Assembly: GCF_000316665.1 (NCBI RefSeq)
Contig: NC_019678.1
Span: 2,790,001-2,854,000, forward strand
Source of the DNA: Rivularia sp. PCC 7116
Lineage (GTDB): Bacteria > Cyanobacteriota > Cyanobacteriia > Cyanobacteriales > Nostocaceae
DNA length: 64,000 nucleotides
Reading direction: 5' to 3'
Shown piece by piece: positions 9,118-19,541 of this stretch. Numbering within the stretch: the first letter of the stretch is position 1; each line of letters starts with the position of its first letter. The notes under the pieces are model-generated. The model did no database searches, had not been told where the DNA came from, and saw nothing but the letters and a program-made list of their open reading frames with translations. A program made the position numbers and the translations under genes.

Positions 9118-10095
9118 CTAGGTCACAGCAGGATGTAGAATAATCAAGTGAAACTCATGTCTAGTTTCGAGTTTAAGAAATCTTTCCTGTAAAGATTGCC
9201 ATTGTTGCCATAAATCATAACGATTTTTCTTCAACAAATTTACTAAAGTAGGAAGTTCTTTGCTAACTTTTGATTTCAGCACTTCTTTGAGCCACTCATC
9301 TAATATTACGCTATCCTGTATTGAACCTAAAATTTCTTGAATATTTTTGACTTGTGCAAGATAATTTGCGTATCCTTCACCGTAGAAACTGGTAAATAAT
9401 TCCATCTGATACCGCAATCTTTTCGCTTGCTTGCGTAAACCATGTAAATCTTCAGCCAAATTCGTTGATAATTGTTTTTCTACTTGTTTCTCATCAAAGT
9501 TAGTCGAAATAACAACTTTATTTTCTTCTACTGTAGTTCCTACTAACCAACCAGGATGCAGCAAAAAATGACTCAACTCAGGTAAAAGTAAATCCGGCAA
9601 ACCTTGTTGAATTGTTAAATTTGCTAATTGAAAATATTCGGGTTTTTCTAACCATTCTTGTAATCCGGTTTTCAAAGATTTGTAACGTTCGCTTTTAAAT
9701 AGCGCTTTTACATCCGCTACTGCATCTACACGCTGTTCTTCCAAAGTGTTAATAACTTTATCTAAAATTGCTCTTTCTTTTTTAGGCAGTTGTGGCTTAT
9801 ATGTATTAGTTAAAGTCTCTTTTAAGACATCTAAATCTCTTAAAGAACCTAGGCAAGCAGCAATTTTCTTAATATTTTTATCGTTAGCCGACTTCGGAAA
9901 ATTGACAATAGAATTAATACTAGTTACAGTAGTACGCAAACGACGCATACCGACGCGCATTTGATGCAAAGCTTCGGCATCTTTATCGTTTTTTACTGAT
10001 TTCTCCCACTTCCAAATTTTTTTGAAATTTTTGTCAATCGCATTGTAAGTGTAATCTTTTAAAGTTGTTACTTTAGGTTTAGTCGCTAGTGTCAT
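9118..10095 (-). CDS. CHAD domain protein
   Basis: The CHAD (conserved histidine alpha-helical) domain fills the whole 325 residues. It is seen in the paired helical repeats with conserved His/Arg: LHQMRVGMRRLRTTV near residue 44 and DLHGLRKQAKRLRYQMELF near residue 218. CHAD domains bind inorganic polyphosphate. Family knowledge places them with CYTH/triphosphate tunnel enzymes, but no CYTH domain is encoded nearby. ATG start. It is divergent from the DUF3616 gene, with a roughly 300-base spacer. Confidence 0.9.
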   Translation of the reverse strand: MTLATKPKVTTLKDYTYNAIDKNFKKIWKWEKSVKNDKDAEALHQMRVGMRRLRTTVTSINSIVNFPKSANDKNIKKIAACLGSLRDLDVLKETLTNTYKPQLPKKERAILDKVINTLEEQRVDAVADVKALFKSERYKSLKTGLQEWLEKPEYFQLANLTIQQGLPDLLLPELSHFLLHPGWLVGTTVEENKVVISTNFDEKQVEKQLSTNLAEDLHGLRKQAKRLRYQMELFTSFYGEGYANYLAQVKNIQEILGSIQDSVILDEWLKEVLKSKVSKELPTLVNLLKKNRYDLWQQWQSLQERFLKLETRHEFHLIILHPAVT

Positions 10096-10394
10096 AAAAT
10101 TTCAATGTGTTAAGAACAATGTTTTACTTCAAACGTATTATTGAATATTATCACCGGTTTCAGCTACAGACCTTTGCTTTGATATTTTTTTATATTAATT
10201 TTTTCGCGATTCAGTTAGATATTTTTAATCCAATATCTGTCTTAAGAAAGATTATCGATTATTTTTTAGATTAAGCTATTTAGCCTGGAGATATATTTAT
10301 AACAAGATTTTTAGTTATAGGTATTGAATTAGAAGTATTATTAAAAAGTTTGAAATATAACTCAATATATTTTAAGGATAAACAAGTATAAAAA

Positions 10395-11510
10395 ATGCAT
10401 TACCCATCTTTAATAAGTAAAATTTTACTCAGCTTTGCCGATAATTTTGCAGACCATCATCATGACCTTTCAGCATTATTGTTAACTCCACAAAAGCATT
10501 TATGGCTGGGTTCGGATGAAGCTTCTACAATTGAGCGTCTTTCATTTATTGACAAGCAACACTTTGGAGAACATAAGCAGTATCGGGTAGCAGAATTTTT
10601 CGATTTACCAGCACCCGAAGAGGAAGAAATTGATATTGAAGGATTGGCATATAGCGATTATTACTTATGGTTGATAGGTTCCCATAGTTACAAACGAAAA
10701 AAGCCGAAGCCTGATAAATCAGATGTGAAAAACATTAAAAGACTGACAAAAGTCAAAACAGAAGCAAATCGTTACATTATTGGACGTATTCCGTTGGTAA
10801 ATGGTGAACTAATCGGTGAATGCCCTCATCCGGCAAAGCCAAACGAATACTTGAGTGCAAGGAAACTACAGATAACAACCAAAGGTAATCTGCTGATGGA
10901 AGCTTTAGCAAATGATTCCCATTTAGGATTCTTTGTTAAAGCAGAAATTCCTGGCAAAGATAATGGTTTTGATATTGAAGGAATAGAAATTTGTCAAAAT
11001 CGGATTTTTTTAGGTTTACGCGGTCCTGTGTTGCGCGGTTGGGCGATAATTTTAGAAATACAGTTGCAAGAATCTAATTCACCGGGATTACTTGATTTAA
11101 AATATCTGGAAATTAGTGGAGAAAAGTACAAAAAGCATTTCATCTATTTAAATGGTTTGGGAATTCGGGATTTATGCTGGGATAATCAAGATTTATTGAT
11201 TTTAGCCGGTCCCACAATGGATTTAGATGGTCCTATAACAGTTTATCGTTTGCAGGGCGGCGTTAATTCAGATGAAAACGTGCTTAATTATCCCCAGCCA
11301 GTACTTGAGATTCCTTACGGAAAAGGTAACGATCGCGCAGAGGGAATTACTTTATTTGAAGAGATTACGGGAGTCAAGTCCTTATTAGTAGTTCATGATT
11401 CTCCCGCAGAAAATAGACTACAGGGAAAAGCTAGTTTAATTGCTGATGTCTTACAGTTGAACAGCGAGCAGCGAGCAGCGAGCAGTGAGCAGTTAGCTAT
11501 AAACAGCTAA
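10395..11510 (+). CDS. DUF3616 family protein
   Basis: A 371-residue soluble protein matching the DUF3616 pattern: LWLGSDEASTIERL, IDIEGLAYSDYYLWLIGSHS, NGFDIEGIEICQNRIFLGLRGP and DRAEGITLF. The recurring D-x-EG motifs suggest a beta-propeller-like fold, but the biochemical role is unknown. The last ~16 residues (SEQRAASSEQL type) come from a heptamer repeat array that overruns the gene end and are not part of the domain. A strong terminator hairpin lies about 110 bases downstream. The start ATG is preceded by AAGGATAAACA. Confidence 0.8.
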   Translation: MHYPSLISKILLSFADNFADHHHDLSALLLTPQKHLWLGSDEASTIERLSFIDKQHFGEHKQYRVAEFFDLPAPEEEEIDIEGLAYSDYYLWLIGSHSYKRKKPKPDKSDVKNIKRLTKVKTEANRYIIGRIPLVNGELIGECPHPAKPNEYLSARKLQITTKGNLLMEALANDSHLGFFVKAEIPGKDNGFDIEGIEICQNRIFLGLRGPVLRGWAIILEIQLQESNSPGLLDLKYLEISGEKYKKHFIYLNGLGIRDLCWDNQDLLILAGPTMDLDGPITVYRLQGGVNSDENVLNYPQPVLEIPYGKGNDRAEGITLFEEITGVKSLLVVHDSPAENRLQGKASLIADVLQLNSEQRAASSEQLAINS

Positions 11511-11622
11511 TAATTGTCGTTGCTCAATCCAAGTATCAATTACGCGATCGCCTTAAGCTTGCGAACCTAGAGTTCTTCAAGCACCACGGATAGGTAGAAT
11601 GTGTTCTAAGGGACTTGCAAGT

Positions 11623-11661
11623 AATAAATTGTCCTACGGTCGGTAGGACAATTTATTTTTT
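11623..11661 (+). terminator. Strong intrinsic terminator
   Basis: A perfect 15-bp stem (AATAAATTGTCCTAC / GTAGGACAATTTATT) with a 5-base loop is followed by a T-run. It would stop plus-strand transcription from DUF3616 before it runs into the convergent flavoprotein gene. Confidence 0.85.
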
Positions 11662-11772
11662 GGATTTTCCTGAGACTCTACTCATACAGCACCTTGCAGG
11701 GTGGACATCCCTGTCAGCCCAAATGTACCTCACAAAAATGAAATCTGCTGTAAGATTCCGATAAAAAACCTG

Positions 11773-13014
11773 TCAAGCAATTTTAGCTTGACTTTGACCA
11801 ATATTAGATTTAATAATCGCCTTGAGCATTTTATCACTTGCCATTCTTGCACCTGATAAATTTCGCGCTGTCGGTCCAATTTGTAAAGCCGCTAACCCAC
11901 CCATAATAAATAACGAACAACCGCGCCACTGTAAGTTATTATCCAAAACGGGTAAACCATTGATTACAGGTATTGGATATGCTTGCAAAACTTCCTTTAA
12001 TAAAGGTTCGGAATTGACATCAAAACGATTTCCGGTAGATAACCAAATGCGATGAAATAGTTTTTGCTCTCCATTAGTAAATTTCACCAACCATTGATTA
12101 TTCATCCATTCAGCCCCAATAACTTGGGTGTTTTCTTGAATTTTCAACTTACCATTATGCGCTTGTCGTCTTAGCTGCGTTACCATTGCAGGAGTCATAG
12201 AACCACCATTTCGCGCTTGCTGAATCATTTCAGAGCGCTTTGCAAAATCTGATTCTGCAAAAAATCCTTTAAGATATTTCGGTCCCAACCAACCAGCATC
12301 CGCATCAAATATCTTTTCCTGTAACTGTCGTTGCATTGATATCTGCACAAACGCACCACGAGACATTGCACCTACCGCTAAATGTCCGCTTGTTAAACCT
12401 CCACCAATAATTAATACTTTTTCACCAGCTAAATATAGTTGACGTAAATCTACTGATTTAGAATGACAAAGTTTATCTTCTGGATAATTTTGGTTAATTT
12501 GACTTATCCAATCCGGTATTTGTAGTTGACTGCTACCAGTTGCTAATACTACCCGACGAGCTAATATTGATTTCCCAGAATCCAACCACAAACGAAACTG
12601 CGATCCAAAAGGATTATTTAATGGTTGAATTCGAGTTATCTTTTCACCAATAACTATATTTTCTAAATCCCAACGACGAATTACATCCTCACAAAAATCA
12701 TTAAATAACCGAGTTCCCGGTAAATCATAGGGAGGGAAAAACTCATTCGAGCGAGACTCTGCAAACTTACGTAATGCAAAAGGATTGGGATCTGGATGAT
12801 GAACCGCAGGAGAACGTAAATGCGGTATTTCCAATGCTGCAAATTGACGCTCCCACTGACTCATCCATTTTCCACTGGGGTCAAACACTGCAATTTTTGA
12901 ACGGATTTTCTGACGTTTCTGTAGCAGATGAGTAACTAAAGTCAGAGCGTGAACCCCAGCACCGATAATTGCTAAATCGATTTTCCTCAAAAGGTGTGGT
13001 GGATTACTTTCCAT
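11773..13014 (-). CDS. FAD/NAD(P)-dependent oxidoreductase (flavin monooxygenase-like), Zur-box gene
   Basis: A 413-residue flavoprotein with an N-terminal FAD Rossmann motif (AIIGAGVHALTLV, about residues 15-27), a second dinucleotide motif (VLIIGGGLTSGHLAV, around residue 200) and the VVLATGSS motif between them. The layout resembles the FAD/NAD(P)-binding hydroxylases related to ornithine/lysine N-monooxygenases. A perfect 7-1-7 zinc-uptake-regulator box lies 29 bases upstream of its ATG, so it is probably induced by zinc starvation. Possible roles are making a metallophore or modifying a low-molecular-weight ligand, but this is inference; no partner biosynthetic gene is in view. Confidence 0.8.
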   Translation of the reverse strand: MESNPPHLLRKIDLAIIGAGVHALTLVTHLLQKRQKIRSKIAVFDPSGKWMSQWERQFAALEIPHLRSPAVHHPDPNPFALRKFAESRSNEFFPPYDLPGTRLFNDFCEDVIRRWDLENIVIGEKITRIQPLNNPFGSQFRLWLDSGKSILARRVVLATGSSQLQIPDWISQINQNYPEDKLCHSKSVDLRQLYLAGEKVLIIGGGLTSGHLAVGAMSRGAFVQISMQRQLQEKIFDADAGWLGPKYLKGFFAESDFAKRSEMIQQARNGGSMTPAMVTQLRRQAHNGKLKIQENTQVIGAEWMNNQWLVKFTNGEQKLFHRIWLSTGNRFDVNSEPLLKEVLQAYPIPVINGLPVLDNNLQWRGCSLFIMGGLAALQIGPTARNLSGARMASDKMLKAIIKSNIGQSQAKIA

Positions 13015-13042
13015 AAATTTTCACTACATATAACAATCATAA

Positions 13043-13057
13043 TGATAATCGTTATCA
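13043..13057. promoter_or_regulatory. Zur box (flavoprotein gene)
   Basis: TGATAATCGTTATCA matches the cyanobacterial Zur operator form TGATAAT-N-ATTATCA with one mismatch between its 7-base arms, and sits just before the reverse-strand gene starting at 13014. Confidence 0.85.
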
Positions 13058-13106
13058 TAATAACATTAGATTTTTCGTAGGTGTCAAAATTTTGAGACTG
13101 CAAATC

Positions 13107-13249
13107 GGCGTTGCTGATTGTAAGTCTGATTTGCCCCCCAACCCCCAATTTTGGGGGAGAAAGAGAATCCCAAGTCCCCCAAGTTTGGGGGATTTAGGGG
13201 GCATAGTACATATAAGAAAATTTTATTCATATTTCAATTCAGCAACGCC
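13107..13249. mobile_element. MITE-like palindromic element
   Basis: Terminal inverted repeats GGCGTTGCTGA / TCAGCAACGCC enclose two internal hairpins (CCCCCAATTTTGGGGG and CCCCCAAGTTTGGGGG). The same family reappears in the opposite orientation around 59833-60152. It has no coding capacity, so any movement needs a transposase in trans. Confidence 0.75.
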
Positions 13250-13268
13250 AGCAAATCTTACTTATTGT

Positions 13269-14159
13269 TTACCTACGCTTCACTTTTGCGACTTCGTGCA
13301 AAACCTTCTGAGAACGATTTAGCTTTCTTGCTCTCGGACGAGTTAATATACCTTGTGAAGGGCTGAATAATAATGCTAATAAAAATAACCCGCAAATAAA
13401 TAATACAATTGATGCACCCGAAGGCACGTTTTGATAATAGCTAATATATAAACCGCCGACGCTACCAATAATACCGATTACAGAACCCAAAAGCATCATT
13501 TGATGAAGCTCGTTTACTAATAAATAAGCCGTTACTCCAGGACCTATTAATAAAGAAATTACTAACACTACTCCCACAGCTTGCATACTAGCAATAATGG
13601 TTAACGTAATTGCTGCCGTCAATCCAAATTTAATAATATTTGTCGGCAATCCGCTGGCTTGTGCGCCTAATGGGTCAAAGGTGTAAAATAGCAATTCTTT
13701 ATAACAAACCTTCACTAAAAGTAAAGTAACAGATGTAATTATTAAAGTTCTAAAAACATCTTCTGTTGTCACCCCTAAAATATCGCCAAATAAAAAGTGA
13801 TGCAAATCAACTTTACTTTTCAGCACGCTAATTAGCATGATACCCAAAGCTAAAAAACCCGAAAAAACCAAAGCCATTGCAGCATCAACTTTAACCCGAG
13901 ACTGCGATTCTATCCAAGCAATTACAAAAGTACTGAAAGTCCCGCAAACAAAAGCACCCAGAAAAATATCAATGCCAAGAAATAGCGCGATCGCAATTCC
14001 GGGTAAAACAGCATGAGCAATTACATCACCAAGTATTCCCTGACGCTGTACTATCAGATAAGAACCAACAACAGAGCAAAGAATACCTAAACTAGCTGCA
14101 ATAACTAGCGCGTCTCGCATGAATCCAAAACTAAGCGGTTCAAAAAGCAAATTTAACAT
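13269..14159 (-). CDS. znuB: Zinc ABC transporter permease ZnuB
   Basis: A hydrophobic protein of 296 residues of the metal ABC-3 permease family. It contains the typical QRQGILGDVIAHAVLPGIA block (about residues 36-55) and about eight to nine membrane helices. With ZnuC and ZnuA it forms the high-affinity zinc importer of the plasma membrane. I start it at the ATG at 14159: the longer in-frame extension (32 residues) is encoded by heptamer repeat DNA and has no membrane-protein character. It lies downstream of znuC on the same strand, and the pair would be read from the promoter at 15000-15090. Confidence 0.92.
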   Translation of the reverse strand: MLNLLFEPLSFGFMRDALVIAASLGILCSVVGSYLIVQRQGILGDVIAHAVLPGIAIALFLGIDIFLGAFVCGTFSTFVIAWIESQSRVKVDAAMALVFSGFLALGIMLISVLKSKVDLHHFLFGDILGVTTEDVFRTLIITSVTLLLVKVCYKELLFYTFDPLGAQASGLPTNIIKFGLTAAITLTIIASMQAVGVVLVISLLIGPGVTAYLLVNELHQMMLLGSVIGIIGSVGGLYISYYQNVPSGASIVLFICGLFLLALLFSPSQGILTRPRARKLNRSQKVLHEVAKVKRR

Positions 14160-14265
14160 TATTGGTACGTAGTTGCGCTTCAGCGCCAAAAATATTGAAT
14201 AAGAACTGGTAATTGGTAATTGGTAATTGGTAGCTGATAACTGCTCACTGTTCACTGCTCACTGA

Positions 14266-15000
14266 TTAAGCCGATTTTTCTTGTCTATTTAAAAATAAAA
14301 TATTATTGCCATAAGCACGCTGTAAATTTTCGGTTGTAACAACTTCCTTCATCGAACCATCAGCGATAATATGTTTGTTTAACAATAATAAAAAGTCACA
14401 TTGAGCTAAAGTTTCACCTAGATCGTGAGTAATTAAAATTAATATCTTGCCATCCCTTCTTAATTCATTGAAAATATTAAACATGATATCTTCAGTGCTT
14501 TTATCAATTCCCACAAACGGTTCGTCAAAAAATAATAAATCAGCTTGCTGTGCTAGCGCTCTAGCTAAAAATACCCGCTGCTGTTGTCCTCCGGATAACT
14601 CACCGATTTGACGAGAACGAAATTCCCACATCCCTACTCTATGCAATGCAGATTTAACTATTTCTTTAGACTTACGGCTTGGCTTGCGAAACCAACCCGT
14701 GCTTACAGTACGAGCCATCATCACTACATTCTGTACCGTAATCGGATAATCCCAATCTACTTGGGTTCTTTGAGGTACGTAAGCAATGGAGCGTAATTGC
14801 TTGTGGATGGGACAGTTACAAAATTTAATAGTGCCATCTGAAACCGGAATTAAACCGAGTATCGCTTTAACCAAAGTGCTTTTACCAGCGCCATTTGGAC
14901 CGATTACACCAACCATCTGTCCGGGGGAAACGCAAAAACTCACATCCTCAACAGCCACTACACCCCGGTAATCTACGTCCAAATGCTCTACTTCTAGCAC
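14266..15000 (-). CDS. znuC: Zinc ABC transporter ATPase ZnuC
   Basis: A 244-residue ABC ATPase. Walker A is GPNGAGKST (about residues 34-42), the ABC signature is LSGGQQQR, Walker B is LLFFDEP and the switch histidine follows in LITHD. The start is a GTG with a good AGGAG ribosome site six bases upstream. The gene overlaps the metal-transport context: znuB follows and znuA is divergent, with two Zur boxes in the 110-base gap between znuC and znuA. The family also includes manganese importers; the boxes and the His-rich ZnuA favour zinc. Confidence 0.93.
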   Translation of the reverse strand: MLEVEHLDVDYRGVVAVEDVSFCVSPGQMVGVIGPNGAGKSTLVKAILGLIPVSDGTIKFCNCPIHKQLRSIAYVPQRTQVDWDYPITVQNVVMMARTVSTGWFRKPSRKSKEIVKSALHRVGMWEFRSRQIGELSGGQQQRVFLARALAQQADLLFFDEPFVGIDKSTEDIMFNIFNELRRDGKILILITHDLGETLAQCDFLLLLNKHIIADGSMKEVVTTENLQRAYGNNILFLNRQEKSA

Positions 15001-15014
15001 TGATTTCTCCTGTA

Positions 15015-15029
15015 TGATAATGATAATTA
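15015..15029. promoter_or_regulatory. Zur box, znuC side
   Basis: TGATAATGATAATTA: a perfect left arm and a weaker right arm of the Zur operator, 14 bases before the znuC start, so likely to overlap its promoter or leader. Confidence 0.65.
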
Positions 15030-15072
15030 TTTATGTTACAAATCTACTTCCCTTCCCGCAGTAGCTAATGTA

Positions 15073-15087
15073 TGATAACGATTATCA
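15073..15087. promoter_or_regulatory. Zur box, znuA side
   Basis: TGATAACGATTATCA: near-perfect 7-1-7 palindrome 27 bases upstream of znuA, in the divergent znuC/znuA promoter region. Confidence 0.88.
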
Positions 15088-15113
15088 TTCTACTGCACTA
15101 TTCCTTATAAGTG

Positions 15114-16181
15114 ATGTTTAGAAAATTACCTCTAAATGCGATTGCGGCGTTAACTTTAGCTTTTGGTTTGATTAGCTGTAGTGGTAACGAGCAAGTCAAC
15201 TCCAATTCTGGTACAGAAGAAAATTCTGCCGTAAATACCAGCAGTACTGCAACGGGGGAGCGTCCTTTGGTTGTTGCGACTACAAGCATACTTTGCGACT
15301 TAACTAAACAAGTAGCGGCTCAAACAGTTGACTTGAAGTGCTTAGTAGATGCAGGTCAAGATCCCCACACATATCAGCCCAAACCGGATGACCGCAAAGC
15401 AATCGAGCAGGCTGATTTAGTTTTGTACGGTGGTTATGATTTTGAACCTAGTATTATCAAATTAGTTCAAGCAAGCAGTAATCAGGCTCCGAAAGTAGCA
15501 GTTCATGAAGTTGCTGTTCCTAAACCAATTCTTGGAGAAGAACACGACCATAGTCATTCCGGACATAAGGAAGAAAAGCACGACGGGCACGACCACGAGA
15601 AAGAAGAAAAACATTCTGAAGAAAAAGCACCAGACCCCCATGTATGGCATAATCCTCAAAATGGCGTACAAATGGTGGAAGCTATTCGTAGTAATTTAGA
15701 AAAAGTTGCTCCAGATAACGCTCAATTGTATGCAGCTAATGCCGAGAAAGTAACCGGGGAAATAAAAGAAATAGATAGCTGGATTAAAAAGAATGTAGCT
15801 ACGATTCCTGCAAATCAACGTAAACTAGTTACCACTCACGATGCTTTAACTTACTATACTCAGGCATATAATATTGACTACGAAGGTGCAATTGAAGGTT
15901 TGAGTACTGAAGTACAACCAACAGCAGCGAGAATAGGTCAACTTTCAAAAGAAATCAAGCAAGAGAACGTACCGACAATATTTGCTGAAAGTACCCATAG
16001 TCCAAAACTAATTGAAAGGATTGCTAAAGAAGCTAACGTAAAAGTTTCTGAGGAAAAATTATATGCTGATAATTTGGGTGAACAAGGTACTGATGCCGAT
16101 ACTTATCAGAAAATGTTAGTTGCTAATACTAAAGCTATTGTGGATGGTTTGGGAGGTACATATACGGCTTTTGGACAATAA
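15114..16181 (+). CDS. znuA: Zinc-binding lipoprotein ZnuA
   Basis: The periplasmic zinc-binding component of the ABC importer. A signal peptide ends in a lipobox (LISC, cysteine 22), so the protein is probably anchored to the outer face of the plasma membrane. The cluster A-I binding fold is recognisable from DPHTYQPKPDD, DPHVWHNPQNG and TTHDALTYY, each with a metal-ligand histidine. Between the first two is a long charged His-rich loop (HDHSHSGHKEEKHDGHDHEK), a hallmark of zinc rather than manganese binding proteins. I prefer the ATG at 15114 to the adjacent GTG at 15111. A Zur box lies just upstream. Confidence 0.95.
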   Translation: MFRKLPLNAIAALTLAFGLISCSGNEQVNSNSGTEENSAVNTSSTATGERPLVVATTSILCDLTKQVAAQTVDLKCLVDAGQDPHTYQPKPDDRKAIEQADLVLYGGYDFEPSIIKLVQASSNQAPKVAVHEVAVPKPILGEEHDHSHSGHKEEKHDGHDHEKEEKHSEEKAPDPHVWHNPQNGVQMVEAIRSNLEKVAPDNAQLYAANAEKVTGEIKEIDSWIKKNVATIPANQRKLVTTHDALTYYTQAYNIDYEGAIEGLSTEVQPTAARIGQLSKEIKQENVPTIFAESTHSPKLIERIAKEANVKVSEEKLYADNLGEQGTDADTYQKMLVANTKAIVDGLGGTYTAFGQ

Positions 16182-16510
16182 TAGCCCTGAGTGGAATTAA
16201 ATTAATTAATCATTAGTTTGACTAGCTTAGAGGTTGTGGAATGAGAGCAAATCAATCAGAATATCTGTGGAAAAGCTGGGCTTCTTAAGAATGCATCAAG
16301 CTCAAAAATTTGATTATTAGCTTAACTTGCTTGTAGATAAATCTAGAAATCTAGTTGATTATTTTTTAGGTTTGGGATGTACTCTGGTTTTATTCGTAAT
16401 TAATAGTTAATCAATATCAGGGGAAAATAGGTGGTGTCAGATATACTTACACCATCTGCGTTTATTCGCTTGCTCTGTATTTAAAATTTGAGTGTGAGGT
16501 GAGAAGAATC
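16182..16510. other. Leader region of the porin gene
   Basis: A 330-base spacer with no gene. I searched it for a Zur-type 7-1-7 palindrome and found none, so the porin is not obviously Zur-controlled even though it is next to znuA. Confidence 0.4.
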
Positions 16511-18079
16511 ATGAAGAAAAATTTGTGGAAGTTTTTAGTAGTTAGTCCTGTCTTAAGCTTTCCGTTTGCAACATCATTATTAATAAATGACAGCGCTGTT
16601 GCACAAACTCAAATCCAAGAAGAAACCTTAGAACAAGTTACTTCTGTTTCCCAGTTTTCAGATGTACAGCCTACAGATTGGGCATTTCAGGCATTACAGT
16701 CTTTAGTAGAACGCTACGGGTGTATTGCAGGATATCCCAATAGTACCTACAGAGGAAATCGGGCTTTAACAAGATATGAGTTTGCAGCAGGTTTGAATGC
16801 TTGTTTGGATAGAGTCAATGAGTTGATTGCAACCTCAACCGCAGACCTAGTTAGTAAAGAAGACCTTGCAACTTTACAAAGACTACAATCAGAATTTTCT
16901 GCGGAATTAGCAACCCTTAGAGGAAGAGTAGATGCTTTAGAAGCACGTACTGCTCAGTTAGAAGCAAATCAATTCTCTACAACTTCTAAACTCGAAGGTG
17001 AAGTAGTCGTGGGGATTACAGATGTATTTGAAGGAGATACTAACGACGACAATACTACATTGGGTGCAAGAGCAAGAATTAACTTCGTTACCAGCTTCAC
17101 AGGAAAAGATACTCTCTACACCAGACTGCAAAGCAATAACATAGTTGGTCCCGATATTGGCACACCCGAAGGAAGCTTAGCCTTTGCTGGTGAGAGCGGA
17201 GATAATGACGTTGAATTAGATGCACTTTGGTACAGTTTTCCTTTAACTGAGAGTACTAACGTCATCGCGATCGCAAATGCAGGTGCAGCAGATGATGTTG
17301 TAGATACAGTTAACTTATTTGATGGTGATGGTACTGAAGGAGCTTTATCTAGCTTTGGTACTCGTAACCCCATCTATGGAGCAATGGATGGTGCTGGTGT
17401 AGGAGTTACCCAAGAGTTTGGCAAGAATCTATCTTTGAGCTTGGCTTATTTAGCTGGTTCTGCAAGCGATCCAAGTACTGATAATGGTTTATTTAACGGT
17501 TCCTACGGTGCATTAGCACAGTTGACCTTTGCACCAAGCGACCGCTTTAAGGTTGGTTTAACCTACATCAATTCTTACAATCAGTTCAATGGTTCTGGTA
17601 GTAGTGCTTCTAACTTCAATACAGTTTCACCATTGGATAATATTTCGACCCTTGCAGATACTCCTTTTAGTGCCGACTCCTATGGTGTTCAAGCATCATT
17701 AGGGATAAGTAAAAACTTAGTATTAGGTGGTTGGGCTGGTTATACCAATGCTCGTAATTTAACCACATCCGCAGCTTTCCCAGACCGTGGAAGTACGGAG
17801 ATTTGGAACTGGGCTGTTACTTTAGGTTTGCCCGATCTGGGTAAAAAAGGTAATTTGGCAGGTATCATCTTTGGTATGGAGCCAAAAGTAACTGATTCTA
17901 GTATTGATGGTTTGAATGAAGATCCAGATACTTCCTACCACATCGAAGCATTCTATCAGTATCAAATTAATGACAATATTGCCATTACTCCTGGTGTGAT
18001 TTGGCTGACTGCACCAGACCATAACGATAATAACAATGATGTAGTAATTGGTACTTTCAGAACTACTTTTACTTTTTAG
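16511..18079 (+). CDS. SLH-domain outer-membrane porin (OprB family, iron uptake porin type)
   Basis: A 522-residue cyanobacterial porin. It has a signal peptide, then one S-layer-homology domain (FSDVQPTDWAFQALQSLVER... LTRYEFAAGLNACLDRV, about residues 48-110), a short coiled coil (LRGRVDALEARTAQLEANQF) and a C-terminal beta-barrel of the OprB type ending in the aromatic-rich TFRTTFTF. The SLH domain would bind the peptidoglycan-linked polysaccharide, the barrel would pass solutes, including metal ions, through the outer membrane. Its position behind znuA suggests a part in zinc entry, but this is inference. ATG at 16511 is chosen over GTG at 16499. A hairpin terminator follows. Confidence 0.9.
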   Translation: MKKNLWKFLVVSPVLSFPFATSLLINDSAVAQTQIQEETLEQVTSVSQFSDVQPTDWAFQALQSLVERYGCIAGYPNSTYRGNRALTRYEFAAGLNACLDRVNELIATSTADLVSKEDLATLQRLQSEFSAELATLRGRVDALEARTAQLEANQFSTTSKLEGEVVVGITDVFEGDTNDDNTTLGARARINFVTSFTGKDTLYTRLQSNNIVGPDIGTPEGSLAFAGESGDNDVELDALWYSFPLTESTNVIAIANAGAADDVVDTVNLFDGDGTEGALSSFGTRNPIYGAMDGAGVGVTQEFGKNLSLSLAYLAGSASDPSTDNGLFNGSYGALAQLTFAPSDRFKVGLTYINSYNQFNGSGSSASNFNTVSPLDNISTLADTPFSADSYGVQASLGISKNLVLGGWAGYTNARNLTTSAAFPDRGSTEIWNWAVTLGLPDLGKKGNLAGIIFGMEPKVTDSSIDGLNEDPDTSYHIEAFYQYQINDNIAITPGVIWLTAPDHNDNNNDVVIGTFRTTFTF

Positions 18080-18122
18080 GAATTAGTCTTGCATTCTCAA
18101 TAAACGTTTAGGATATTGATGG

Positions 18123-18173
18123 CGGTGTTGTATCGAATACTTTTGTATTCCATACTCACCGTTTACTTTTTTT
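18123..18173 (+). terminator. Probable terminator after the porin gene
   Basis: An outer CGGTG/CACCG pair and inner GAATAC-TTTT-GTATTC hairpin are followed by a T-rich run ending in seven Ts, about 45 bases after the porin stop. Confidence 0.65.
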
Positions 18174-18262
18174 GTTCTATTTATCTCTGATGACATTGCA
18201 AGCACTTTGGAGCAATTAAATTACATTAAAAACCAAAAATTTTTCTCCAAAAACAACTATGA

Positions 18263-19312
<1,050 letters not shown>

Positions 19313-19341
19313 TTATTATCCAAAAGTAATGCAGTAATAGG

Positions 19342-19475
19342 ACAAGAATGAAATTCATTCTCAACTTAACAATTGTTTACTATAATTAAAATAGCGTTAG
19401 TAATTATTGCTTCTTAAATAATTAGTTGAAAGACTGTAAAAATGCCCTGCAATTAAATTTTATTTGTTTAATTTA
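19342..19475 (+). pseudogene. Fossil of a COG0523 gene 3' end plus its downstream flank
   Basis: Bases 19342-19386 encode the last 14 residues and stop of the COG0523 GTPase at 39865-40935 almost unchanged (DKNEIHSQLNNCLL), and the similarity continues about 90 bases into the non-coding flank (19387-19475 against 40936-41023). The rest of the gene is absent. It is a relic of a duplicated COG0523 gene that once lay between hemB and folE, or of an unequal recombination. Confidence 0.85.
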
Positions 19476-19541
19476 TTGGGTGAAATTTTACTGTATATAT
19501 TTTTATAAATATCAGCTAATAACTAACAAGTGATAATTATT

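Noticed and set aside
13269-14255. Longer ZnuB start at 14255
   Set aside because: The first 32 residues are encoded by intergenic heptamer repeats and are hydrophilic, unlike permease N-termini.
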